From positions 86,694,587 to 86,758,586 of the forward strand of contig NC_035448.2 of assembly GCF_002127325.2 (NCBI RefSeq): DNA of 64,000 nt. The letters are read 5' to 3'. Source of the stretch: Helianthus annuus (taxonomy: Eukaryota > Streptophyta > Magnoliopsida > Asterales > Asteraceae). Both the position numbers and the translations under genes were made by a program. The notes below the pieces were generated by a model. The model was not told the DNA's origin. It ran no database searches and saw only the letters and a program-made list of their open reading frames with translations. Below, piece after piece: positions 11,011-21,857 of this stretch. The stretch's first letter is position 1; every line of letters begins with the position of its first letter.

Positions 11011-12861
11011 TGTGACAACCCGAGTTTTCAAGGTCTTTTCTCGTAACTGTTCTGGTTTGTGCACCTGGTTAAGTATTGAAAATTGATGTTTAATGAATAT
11101 TGGATGATTGATTAAGTGGTTATGTTGACTTTGGTTAGTGTTACCTAATAAATAAAAGTTGTAAATTATTATTTTAGACCTTGTGAAGAAAATTGGAGCT
11201 TTGGCCAAAATCACTCACACCCGAAAACAACCACTTGACGAAAACATCCATCTCTCCGACGAAATCAGTGTTTTCGTTACGATTGGGCTTCGGCCCAAGG
11301 GTGTTCGGCTGGCCCAAATGATGGTTACGATATAACTTGTGAAAACAGTTATGCTAGAACACTTTTAAGAAACCCTAAACTACTCTTCTCTTGTGCGACG
11401 GTAGCAGCAACATTTGGAACCTTTCTTCCTGATCGATCCGTTAGTTTTGTTCATCATGGTTAGTGTTTAATCTTTACATAATTACTTGCTCAATATCTTT
11501 GTAACTGTCAAGTCGCAATTATTGTTTGCTGATGATGTGTTGGTTAATAGATAAGACTTAATATTTCTGTCATGAATCAAGGTTGAATAGGTTGATGTAT
11601 ACTGACAACCGTATACTTAAAGAAATTGTATGAACGGGTCTGATTTAGTATGTGATATTTGTTAGGTTAGTAAATTCTTATGTGTGGGATTTGTATTGAT
11701 AATTGTGCTTGATGTGTAACATAAATTGCATGCAAATCGATTAGAATGATGATGTTTTGACATGAGGGTTCCTATAGCCTTGAACTAATAATATATAGTT
11801 GACAAGTGTGGATGAAACATAAGTAAGTGGCCGACAATTGAAATTAGGAGATCTCTTTTATTGGACCATTTGATTTGTGGCTTAACTTGTGAATTGATAA
11901 ACTAATGATTGTTGATGATGTGTGTTGTGGAAATTCTGAAACCCCCTTGTATGTCGGCTGCGATTCAAAGTCAAGCCCTAATCCAAAACCCACATGTCCA
12001 CCACTTTTATTGGCGGCCCAATCCCGTGTGAGCTAGCAATAGTTTTGGGCGGCCATAAAAGTTGATTGGTGGGATGGACGGCTCATCGTTGGCCATTGGT
12101 TAATTTTAACGGCACACTAAGCCTTGTATACCAATCCGAGCTTTTGAATAACTTACGTGTCCGAGTTCTTTTAGTCTGCTTGCTACCCGAGTTTAATATA
12201 CATCACCTAGTCCGAGTTTAATAAAATACCCCTTTAGTCCGACTTACATAAACAACACCCTTTGGTCCGAGTTTAATATGATGTCTGAGTTTCACATAAG
12301 AGCCAAGATGCCCGAGTTTGTTAAGGATCCCCTTTGGTCCGAGCTTCATGGCAGCCCCCCCCCCCCCCATTGCCTTTTGTCCGAGTTTCTTGGCAAATCC
12401 TCTTGTCCGATCTTTACACATTGGGTCCGAAGTATTAAGTCTCTTTTCCCCTACCCGAGTTTTAGTATTGATCATGAGGCCCGACTATTAATATGTGCAT
12501 GTTGTCCGAGTTTTGTAATGTCCAGACTTTTGATTGTGTATAAGGTCCGATGTAATGTAACCCTGTTAAACTAATTATGCAACCCTGTTAACTGTGAACT
12601 CTGTTTAGTATGATGCTTATTTTAAGTATGTTAACTGTAATGTGAAATACGAGACTGTAATGTGTGTGCATACATGAATCATCTACCTGCTATGCGTGTG
12701 TGTGTTTATGGACTGGTGTGTCGCATGAAGTACTGAAATGACTGCATAACAATACATTACATCTGGGTGCATACGAAACTGATTTATGTTAATAATCACA
12801 CTAGGGTTTGGTAGATTCATTTGAAACGAATAGTGAAACGGGACATACCGAGCAAACCAAG

Positions 12862-13306
12862 GTGAGTTCACACTCTTACCAAGGCATGGGATTCCCGGGG
12901 TGTTGGGAATGGGATTGAAAGGATAAGGTTGAATAGATACACTACTGACACTATGAATAGACTACCATATTACTATCCTCGGTTGTGAAGGATACTTATA
13001 CTGATCACTATCCTCGGTTGTGAAGGATACCTATACTGATCACTATCCTCGGTTGTGAAGGATACATACACTGATCACTATCCTCGGATGTGCAGGATAC
13101 TTTACTTATATTGATCACTATCCTCGGTTGTGAAGGATACCTATAGTTACGAGTAGTCTAGTGGTTATACAACGTGGAACACCACCACCAATAGAACATA
13201 CAATCGGCCCAGTAGAGCCACCTGTTACAAACGAACTTACTTCTACGCATTTACTTTCTGTGAACTCGCTCAACTAGTTGTTGATCCTCTGTTACATGCC
13301 TTGCAG
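12862..13306 (+). other. Candidate LTR-leader intron (element D, 5' LTR)
   Basis: The donor CCAAG/GTGAGTTCAC and the acceptor CATGCCTTGCAG/GT both match plant consensus and are conserved in the LTRs of A, B/C, E and G. A branch-point-like CTCAAC lies about 35 bp upstream of the acceptor. The 445-bp interval encloses the hairpin array. The 3' LTR has the same interval at 19601-20045. An alternative, earlier donor exists near 11460. Splicing is inferred. Confidence 0.55.
12975..13145 (+). repeat. Hairpin array in the D 5' LTR (copy at 19714-19884)
   Basis: Five units about 35-45 bp apart, each with arms TATCC...GGATA and loop CGGTTGTGA. One has the variant loop CGGATGTGC. Only the first hairpin type is present; the ACGT-armed second type is missing from D, unlike E and G. 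Confidence 0.85.
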
Positions 13307-13604
13307 GTCATTAGGTATATGGAGCTTGCACATGGAGGAGCGGGTCGTTGTGGGCTTGGATCGTGATTATCTTATTAAACACTTATGACATTTCGTACTT
13401 ACTTATGTTGGGTTTTTATTATACGCTTTCGCTAAACAATGATAACTTAATTATGTTTTGGAAACACCTTTCATATGGATTTGGTTTGGATTATATTGCA
13501 ATTACTTTTACTTTATACAATGTTCTATATGATTGGTGGCTTGATCCTGGTCAGTCACGCTCCCAAGCGGTGATACTCCGCAGGTGGATTTTGGGGGTGT
13601 GACA

Positions 13605-13620
13605 GATTGGTATCAGAGCC
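13605..13620 (+). other. Primer-binding site, tRNA-iMet type (element D)
   Basis: GATTGGTATCAGAGCC directly after the 5' LTR. Confidence 0.93.
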
Positions 13621-13925
13621 ATTGGTTATAGAGAACTTGGTTTTAATATGGGGAAAACGTTTTTATTAAAACCAGACTATAACCAGTACAGTGCTCTCAA
13701 CGATCCACAACGACGCTTCGCTCCACGTGCAAGACTCGACATCCTAGGTAATAAGGTTTATGTTTATTGCCTACATGCTAGAATTGCGTAGAACTTTGCT
13801 CGTAGTATGCTTACATTACTTTGCTCACTACTTGTTACCGTTTGAGAACACCTATATGCCTACACTTTTCTGTCATCGCACTACTCGCGAACCATTCATA
13901 CTTACGCTACCTTTACCGCTCGATC

Positions 13926-15485
13926 ATGTCTGGACGTGTTAACATGACTCAAGCCCGGTTGACGGCTCTCATTAACGAACAAGTTTCTGCGGCGCTTGCA
14001 GCCGCACAAGCAGGAGGTATAACCTACAATTCCAAACCTATCCCAGGATGTTAGATCCTACTCTCGTGACCCAACTCTCGCGCTTAACCTTGACCTATCT
14101 TTCTCGCGCAACGGGTCGGAACGCACAGCAACCTGTCTGCACATTCAAGAACTTCATGGACTGTCGTCCAAGCACATTCAAGTGGCACCGAAGGAGCAGT
14201 GGGACTACTCCATTGGCTTGGGAAGCTCGAGTCGGTATTCGAGATGTGCGAATGCCCCGAGGCTCGCAGGGTCAAGTACGCCACTGGAAGGGATCACGCT
14301 AACCTGGTGGAACGCGCAAGTACAGATACTAGGGTTGGCAGCTTCTAACTCCACCCCCTGGAACGAATTCAAAGAATGCATTAAAAGGGGATACTGCACG
14401 CGTGATGACATCCACAAGTTGGAAGAGGAGCCTTACCATTTGAAAATGACGGGGTCAGAAATTGAAGCTCATACGAAACGGTCAAACGAACTGGCCATCT
14501 TGTGTCCAAGCATGGTGGACCCTCCAAGCAAGCGTATCGAATTGTACCTCAAGGGTCTAGCCTCAGAAATTCAGAGCCATGCTACATCGGCTAACCTCGA
14601 CAATATCCAAGACATTCCGTGTCTTGCTCATCGCCTCACGGATCATGCAGTGGAACAGAACAGGCTGCCTAGTTGTATCAGCACTATTACTACCGCTACC
14701 ACTTCTGCTACTCCTGCTGCTCCCGCTACTCCTAGTGACAACAAGCAGAAGTGGGATGGGTATTCCAGCAAGGGTTCAGCTACCGTTCGGTATCAAACAC
14801 AGCAGCAGCGCAAGAATAGTGATCACCAGAGCCGAATCAGCCAACCTCTGGTGGTCAGGGGCAGGGTGGATATCGGGGAATTCACTCAATGTGTAACTAA
14901 TGCAACAGACACCACGGTGGTTAGTGCAACGAGGGACGTTGCCAGAGGTGTCTCAAGATGGGCCATGAAGCTAAGGATTCAGGAGTCCACGGCCTGCAAA
15001 TCGGAAATCGCCAGCAGCAACAGCAAGCAGAAATCCTATGCAAAGAAAAGATTGTTCGCATTCCTCGTTCTGGTCAAGAACCTCTCGAAGTTCAAAGCGA
15101 CAAAAGTGGTGCTGTGGTTGGCATCACCTCTTTCTTGAAGGCTCAGAAATGTTTGCGGAAGGGCCACACCGCAATTTTGGCTCTCGTTACTGACGCATCA
15201 GCAAAAGAAAAGAAGTTGGAAGACCATTCAGTTGTACGCGACTTTCCTCAGGTGTTTCCTGAAGATTTACCTGGTCTACCGCCTCATCGTCAGGTCGAGT
15301 TTCAAATCGAGCTCACTCCAGGAGCAGCACCCATAGCTCGAGCACCGTATCGCTTAGATCCATCGGAATCGGAAGAACTATCGACGCAGCTACAAGAAAT
15401 CTTGGATAAGGGATTTATTTGACCTATCTCTTCGCCTTGGGGAGCTACAAGAACTATTGGATACCAACTATCGGTGAAGAAGAAG
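13926..15485 (+). pseudogene. gag: gag remnant of element D with deletions of zinc knuckle, protease and RT
   Basis: The start MSGRVNMTQ (13926) is followed by the intron region, whose acceptor AG is lost in this copy. Gag then continues with an extra base near 14180 and a loss of about 8 bp near 14285 before the T-W-W-N-A-Q motif. After the knuckle region the sequence jumps at about 15020-15030 (Q-Q-Q) straight to A-E-I-L-C-K-E-K, a part that lies after the protease in copy C, so roughly 570 bp including the D-S-G-A active site are gone. It ends with a stop at 15421 (after L-D-K-G-F-I) and a second jump near 15488. Not functional. Confidence 0.88.
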
Positions 15486-15565
15486 GATGACATGTCAATC
15501 CATCCAAGGTAGATTCGATCAGGAACTGGCCTGCACCGCGTACACCGACGGAAATACGCCAATTC

Positions 15566-17677
15566 TTGGGTTTGGCTGGTTACTACGGACGGTTTATCAA
15601 AGATTTCTCAAGGATTGCTCAGCCACTTACACTGCTGACACAGGAAGGTGTTACCTACCGTTGGGGAGATTCCCAGGAAACCGCTTTTCAGTACTTAAAG
15701 GATAGGCTTTGCGGCGCACCTAATCTCTCATTGCCAGAGGGCACGGACGATTTCGTAGTAGATTTTGATGCATCCATCCAGGGTCTTAGATGTGTGTTAA
15801 AGCAGCGCGACAAGGTCATTGCTTACATTTCGCGGCAACTCAAAGTTCACGAACGGAACTACACGACGCACGACTTAGAGCTGGGAGCTGTGGTTTTCGC
15901 GCTTAAGATATGGCGACACTACCTGTACGGTACCAGGTGCACGATTTACACCGATCACAGGAGTCTCGAGCATATTCTTAAGCAAAAGGATTTGAACATG
16001 CGTCAACGAAGGTGGGTCGAACTTCTGAACGACTACGAATGCGCCATCAAGTATCGTCCAGGCAAGGCCAATGTTGTGGCTGACGCCCTCAGTCGGAAAG
16101 ACACTCTACCTAAGCGCGTGCGAGCGCTACAGCTTACTATTCAGTCCAGTCTTCCTGCACAGATACGAACAGCTCAGATAGAAGCATTGAAACCCGAAAA
16201 CGTCAAAGCTGAAGCTTTACGCGGCTCAAGGCAACGAATGGAACAAAAAGAAGACGGTGCCTACTATGTAAGGGGGCATATTTGGGTCCCAATTTATGGC
16301 GGTTTACGAGAGCTTGTGATGGACGAAGCACACAAGTCTCGCTACTCGGTACATCCAAGGTCGGACAAAATGTACCACGACATCAGAACTACTTATTGGT
16401 GGCCTAGCATGAAGGCCCACATCGCCACCTATGTTGGCGAGTGTTTGACCTGTGCAAGAGTCAAGGTTGAATATCAGAAACCCGCAGGCCTACTTCAACA
16501 ACCCAGGATACCACAGTGGAAATGGGAAGAGATTTCCATGGATTTTGTTACAGGCTTACCTAGATCCCAGCGTGGGAATGATACTATATGGGTGATCATG
16601 GATCGACTCACCAAGTCTGCACACTTCCTGGCTATAAAGGAAACGGATAAGTTCTCCACTCTTGCAGACATCTATCTTAAGGAAGTTGTTTCGAGGCACG
16701 GGGTGCCCACCTCCATCATTTCGGATCGGGATGCACGATTCATGTCAGAGCTATGGCAAGCGATGCACAAATCCTTCGGCTCACGATTAGACATGAGCAC
16801 AGCGTACCATCCTCAGACCGATTGGCAGTCTGAGCGAACAATCCAAACCCTTGAAGACATGCTTCGAGCATGTGTTATCGATTTCGGCAACGGCTGGGAA
16901 AAGCACCTCCCATTGGTGGAGTTTTCTTACAATAATAGTTATCACACCAGCATACAAGCCGCTCCATTCGAGGCATTGTACGGGCGTAAATGCCGGTCAC
17001 CTCTCTGTTGGACAGAGGTGGGGGATAGTCAGATTACGGGTCCAGAGATTGTAGTGGATGCCACAGAAAAGATTGCACAGATACGACAACGCATGGCGGC
17101 AACGCGCGACCGTCAGAAAGCCTACGCGGAAAAGCGTAAAAAGCCATTGGAATTTCAGGTCGGGGACCGGGTATTACTAAAAGTCTCACCCTGGAAGGGT
17201 GTGGTCCGCTATGGCAAACGAGACAAACTCAATCCACGGTATGTTGGACCATTTGAAATCACAGAAAGAATAGGCCCTGTAGCCTACAGGTTGAACCTAC
17301 CAGCTGAATTCGGTGCAGTTCACAACGTCTTTCACGTGTCGAATCTGAAGAAGTGCCTATCAGATGAGACCCTTATCGTTCCTTTTAAGGAACTCACTAT
17401 CGACGAGCGGTTGCAGTTCGTCGAGGAACTGGTTGAGATCACAGACCGGGGTGTGAAGGTCCTCAAACACAAGAGAATCCCTCTTGTTCGAGTTCGTTGG
17501 AACTCTCGTCGTGGCCCAGAGTACACCTGGGAACGCGAATACCAGATGACAGAAAAGTATCCCCAGTTATTCAAAAACCGTGCAACCACTACTGAGGCTG
17601 AAGCTACTACTACAGAATTTCGGGACGAAATTCCAAATCAACGGGGGGATGATGTGACACCCCAGGAAAACCAGTGA
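15566..17677 (+). CDS. pol: RNase H-integrase-chromodomain part of pol (element D)
   Basis: Open frame of 703 residues. It begins in the tail of RT (F-L-G-L-A-G-Y-Y), then RNase H (residues about 60-180, T-D-H-R-S), integrase HHCC domain (about 240-300), catalytic core with M-D-F-V-T-G, I-S-D-R-D and [10 protein letters not shown] (about 325-430), G-P-F motif and a chromodomain-like end (W-N-S-R-R...T-W-E, about 640-670) that in this clade directs integration to heterochromatin. RT motifs are absent: sequence jumps from V-K-K-K-D to the H-P-S-K-V motif near 15488, with short GGATG homology at the join. One RNase H active-site-region change is seen (F-D-A-S for C-D-A-S, Asp kept). The ATG is merely the first in frame, and no translation signal supports it. 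Confidence 0.85.
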   Translation: MGLAGYYGRFIKDFSRIAQPLTLLTQEGVTYRWGDSQETAFQYLKDRLCGAPNLSLPEGTDDFVVDFDASIQGLRCVLKQRDKVIAYISRQLKVHERNYTTHDLELGAVVFALKIWRHYLYGTRCTIYTDHRSLEHILKQKDLNMRQRRWVELLNDYECAIKYRPGKANVVADALSRKDTLPKRVRALQLTIQSSLPAQIRTAQIEALKPENVKAEALRGSRQRMEQKEDGAYYVRGHIWVPIYGGLRELVMDEAHKSRYSVHPRSDKMYHDIRTTYWWPSMKAHIATYVGECLTCARVKVEYQKPAGLLQQPRIPQWKWEEISMDFVTGLPRSQRGNDTIWVIMDRLTKSAHFLAIKETDKFSTLADIYLKEVVSRHGVPTSIISDRDARFMSELWQAMHKSFGSRLDMSTAYHPQTDWQSERTIQTLEDMLRACVIDFGNGWEKHLPLVEFSYNNSYHTSIQAAPFEALYGRKCRSPLCWTEVGDSQITGPEIVVDATEKIAQIRQRMAATRDRQKAYAEKRKKPLEFQVGDRVLLKVSPWKGVVRYGKRDKLNPRYVGPFEITERIGPVAYRLNLPAEFGAVHNVFHVSNLKKCLSDETLIVPFKELTIDERLQFVEELVEITDRGVKVLKHKRIPLVRVRWNSRRGPEYTWEREYQMTEKYPQLFKNRATTTEAEATTTEFRDEIPNQRGDDVTPQENQ

Positions 17678-17760
17678 GCGATACAACTTACCTAGCTTCC
17701 TCAGTGAGTGCGTACCAAATTTCGGGACGAAATTTCTTCTAAGTTGGGGATAATGTGACA
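17615..17760 (+). other. Duplicated LTR-edge module: two palindrome-PPT-TGTGACA units (element D)
   Basis: Unit 1: GAATTTCG-GGA-CGAAATTC (17615-17633), ACGGGGGGATGA (17641-17652), TGTGACACC (17653). Unit 2: AAATTTCG-GGA-CGAAATTT (17717-17735), AAGTTGGGGATAA (about 17741-17753), TGTGACAACC (17754). Palindrome-to-TG spacing is 19-20 bp in both, and the edges are 101 bp apart. D itself is bounded by the unit 2 edge. The pol stop codon (17675-17677) lies between the two. Confidence 0.85.
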
Positions 17761-20343
17761 ACCCGAGTTTTCAAGGTCTTTTCTCGTAACTGTTCTGGTT
17801 TGTGCACCTGGTTAAGTATTGAAAATTGATGTTTAATGAATATTGGATGATTGATTAAGTGGTTATGTTGACTTTGGTTAGTGTTACCTAATAAATAAAA
17901 GTTGTAAATTATTATTTTAGACCTTGTGAAGAAAATTGGAGCTTTGGCCAAAATCACTCACACCCGAAAACAACCACTTGACGAAAACATCCATCTCTCC
18001 GACGAAATCAGTGTTTTCGTTACGATTGGGCTTTGGCCCAAGGGTGTTCGGCTGGCCCAAATGATGGTTACGATATAACTTGTGAAAACAGTTATGCTAG
18101 AACACTTTTAAGAAACCCTAAACTACTCTTCTCTTGTGCGACGGTAGCAGCAACATTTGGAACCTTTCTTCCTGATCGATCCGTTAGTTTTGTTCATCAT
18201 GGTTAGTGTTTAATCTTTACATAATTACTTGCTCAATATCTTTGTAACTGTCAAGTCGCAATTATTGTTTGCTGATGATGTGTTGGTTAATAGATAAGAC
18301 TTAATATTTCTGTCATGAATCAAGGTTGAATAGGTTGATGTATACTGACAACCGTATACTTAAAGAAATTGTATGAACGGGTCTGATTTAGTATGTGATA
18401 TTTGTTAGGTTAGTAAATTCTTATGTGTGGGATTTGTATTGATAATTGTGCTTGATGTGTAACATAAATTGCATGCAAATCGATTAGAATGATGATGTTT
18501 TGACATGAGGGTTCCTATAGCCTTGAACTAATAATATATAGTTGACAAGTGTGGATGAAACATAAGTAAGTGGCCGACAATTGAAATTAGGAGATCTCTT
18601 TTATTGGACCATTTGATTTGTGGCTTAACTTGTGAATTGATAAACTAATGATTGTTGATGATGTGTGTTGTGGAAATTCTGAAACCCCCTTGTATGTCGG
18701 CTGCGATTCAAAGTCAAGCCCTAATCCAAAACCCACATGTCCACCACTTTTATTGGCGGCCCAATCCCGTGTGAGCTAGCAATAGTTTTGGGCGGCCATA
18801 AAAGTTGATTGGTGGGATGGACGGCTCATCGTTGGCCATTGGTTAATTTTAACGGCACACTAAGCCTTGTATACCAATCCGAGCTTTTGAATAACTTACG
18901 TGTCCGAGTTCTTTTAGTCTGCTTGCTACCCGAGTTTAATATACATCACCTAGTCCGAGTTTAATAAAATACCCCTTTAGTCCGACTTACATAAACAACA
19001 CCCTTTGGTCCGAGTTTAATATGATGTCTGAGTTTCACATAAGAGCCAAGATGCCCGAGTTTGTTAAGGATCCCCTTTGGTCCGAGCTTCATGGCAGCCC
19101 CCCCCCCATTGCCTTTTGTCCGAGTTTCTTGGCAAATCCTCTTGTCCGATCTTTACACATTGGGTCCGAAGTATTAAGTCTCTTTTCCCCTACCCGAGTT
19201 TTAGTATTGATCATGAGGCCCGACTATTAATATGTGCATGTTGTCCGAGTTTTGTAATGTCCAGACTTTTGATTGTGTATAAGGTCCGATGTAATGTAAC
19301 CCTGTTAAACTAATTATGCAACCCTGTTAACTGTGAACTCTGTTTAGTATGATGCTTATTTTAAGTATGTTAACTGTAATGTGAAATACGAGACTGTAAT
19401 GTGTGTGCATACATGAATCATCTACCTGCTATGCGTGTGTGTGTTTATGGACTGGTGTGTCGCATGAAGTACTGAAATGACTGCATAACAATACATTACA
19501 TCTGGGTGCATACGAAACTGATTTATGTTAATAATCACACTAGGGTTTGGTAGATTCATTTGAAACGAATAGTGAAACGGGACATACCGAGCAAACCAAG
19601 GTGAGTTCACACTCTTACCAAGGCATGGGATTCCCGGGGTGTTGGGAATGGGATTGAAAGGATAAGGTTGAATAGATACACTACTGACACTATGACTAGA
19701 CTACCATATTACTATCCTCGGTTGTGAAGGATACTTATACTGATCACTATCCTCGGTTGTGAAGGATACCTATACTGATCACTATCCTCGGTTGTGAAGG
19801 ATACATACACTGATCACTATCCTCGGATGTGCAGGATACTTTACTTATATTGATCACTATCCTCGGTTGTGAAGGATACCTATAGTTACGAGTAGTCTAG
19901 TGGTTATACAACGTGGAACACCACCACCAATAGAACATACAATCGGCCCAGTAGAGCCACCTGTTACAAACGAACTTACTTCTACGCATTTACTTTCTGT
20001 GAACTCGCTCAACTAGTTGTTGATCCTCTGTTACATGCCTTGCAGGTCATTAGGTATATGGAGCTTGCACATGGAGGAGCGGGTCGTTGTGGGCTTGGAT
20101 CGTGATTATCTTATTAAACACTTATGACATTTCGTACTTACTTATGTTGGGTTTTTATTATACGCTTTCGCTAAACAATGATAACTTAATTATGTTTTGG
20201 AAACACCTTTCATATGGATTTGGTTTGGATTATATTGCAATTACTTTTACTTTATACAATGTTCTATATGATTGGTGGCTTGATCCTGGTCAGTCACGCT
20301 CCCAAGCGGTGATACTCCGCAGGTGGATTTTGGGGGTGTGACA
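17754..20343 (+). repeat. 3' LTR of element D
   Basis: 2590 bp, nearly identical to 11011-13604. Substitutions were noticed near 18027 and 19697, and the poly-C run near 19100 is shorter. The CATAC duplication follows at 20344-20348. No gene is seen. Confidence 0.95.
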
Positions 20344-21692
20344 CATACCTCCCCCCCCCCCTTACAAACTCGGACCTAGAATCTTTTCTTTACAAAAATT
20401 CGGACTAGGGGTGGGGGTTTGGGGCCATAAACTCGGACTCATAGACATATATTCAAGAAGTTCGGACATCATCAAGCATTTAAAGGTCGGACTAAGGGTT
20501 CCCCTTTAAAACTCGGACCAAGTGAATCAGCTTACAAAATTCGGACCTCCCATTGGCAAGAAGGTCGGACCCCATGTACAACTCAAAGGTCGGACTCCCT
20601 GATTCATCTAAAAAAAGTCGGACCTGTGTTTTCTTTTCAAAAGACTTCGGACAGCTTTACAATAAAGGTCGGCCACTATGCAAACCAATTAAAACTCGGA
20701 CCATCATGATCTTTTATAATGTTCGGGCTTATGTGTTTCTTTATAAAAGTCGGACTTCATCCATGCCTTAAAACTCGGACCTGATTATCATTTAAAAAGT
20801 CGGACATCACCATGTTTAAATAACTCGGACCATGACAAGATTACAAAGGTCGGACCTTAAGCAAACTTAAGAAACTCGGTCCACATGTTGTTTGTATAAA
20901 CTTCGGACTATTTATAATATGTATAAAACTCGGAGATAAGCTTGTTGTGTAAACGTAAACCTCAGACAGAAAATCAAACATACGAACATTTCATCACGAT
21001 TGAATCAGTTACATTCCTACCTTCAACAACAGTGTTTCTAACCCTAATTTCATTCATACTTACGGCAGAATCAAATCAATCGACCTATGATCACTAATAA
21101 CAAATCATTACAGGAACAATCCATCAAACATACAACTAATCATCATCATCACAATATTCAACATCAATCGAAAACACAGAACCATCCTATGATAAACTAG
21201 GGTTCTCAAGAATTACAAGAATCATGCATTGTTAACAATCCAACAATCAATAAACAATGATTACACAATTACCTTGAATGATTCTAGAGAAAGAGGAATC
21301 AAGAATGATGATTATCTTGTGCCAATGATGATGGTGATGATGATTGCTAGAGAAAGTGAATGTACGTGCTTTGGTTTTTGTGCAAAATGATTAGTGAAAT
21401 GGAATTAGGGTTAAGTATGATTTAGGTATCACTAATAACTCTTTACACCCTCCATTATTCTATTTTACAAGAGTGCACTATCTCAATCAATTTCACAGTT
21501 TCACCACTAAGTTTATACATTTAACAAGTTTATCACAATTAACACACATAGTCATGCGCAATCACACCATACACTTCATTATATCAAAACGTATATAATT
21601 TCATAGCAATTAATTGTGCAGATAATCAACTAAACAATACAGGAACGTGCAATAAATGCGAAACAGAAATCTTGGAAATTCGAGTTGTCACA
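20344..21692 (-). repeat. LTR2 of the B-C array, right part
   Basis: It continues from 11010 with the duplicated CATAC, then a poly-C tract, the GTCCGA array (20360-20935), a leader-like region with candidate donor AAG/GTAATT near 21270 (sense), and the LTR start at 21692. Together with 9786-11010 the undisturbed LTR is about 2569 bp, matching LTR3 (2565 bp). Confidence 0.92.
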
Positions 21693-21857
21693 TTATCCCC
21701 AACTTAAAAGAAATTTCGTCCCGAAATTTGGTACGCACTCACTGAGGAAGCTAGGTAAGCTGTAGTGTTCACTGGTTTTCCTGGGGTGTCACATCATCCC
21801 CCCGTTGATTTGGAATTTCGTCCTGAAATTCCGCAGTAGTAGCTTCAGTCTCAGTAG
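21693..21857 (-). other. Duplicated LTR-edge module (copy C)
   Basis: Same arrangement as at 4667-4830: two palindromes, each followed by a G-rich tract and TGTGACA. The upstream edge is at 21793 and the downstream one, actually used, at 21692. Confidence 0.8.

Larger units (their letters stand above)
11011..13604 (+). repeat. 5' LTR of element D
   Basis: TGTGACAACCCGAG...GGGGGTGTGACA, 2594 bp. In order: probable leader start (AAACCCTAAACTACTC near 11371), a candidate donor G/GTTAGTG near 11460, the GTCCGA motif series (12130-12550) with a poly-C run near 12355-12368, the conserved donor AAG/GTGAGT at 12862, the hairpin array (12975-13145), acceptor TTGCAG ending 13306, and the LTR end. No gene is seen in this stretch. 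Confidence 0.93.
11011..20343 (+). mobile_element. Element D: recently inserted, internally deleted Tekay-like element
   Basis: Plus-strand element with both LTRs (11011-13604 and 17754-20343), a tRNA-iMet primer site and 5-bp duplications CATAC. The LTRs differ by only about two substitutions plus the length of a poly-C run over about 2.59 kb. The internal region lacks most of the second zinc-knuckle and protease region and the whole catalytic core of RT, but the frame for RNase H, integrase and chromodomain is open. It interrupts LTR2 of the B-C array. Confidence 0.93.
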
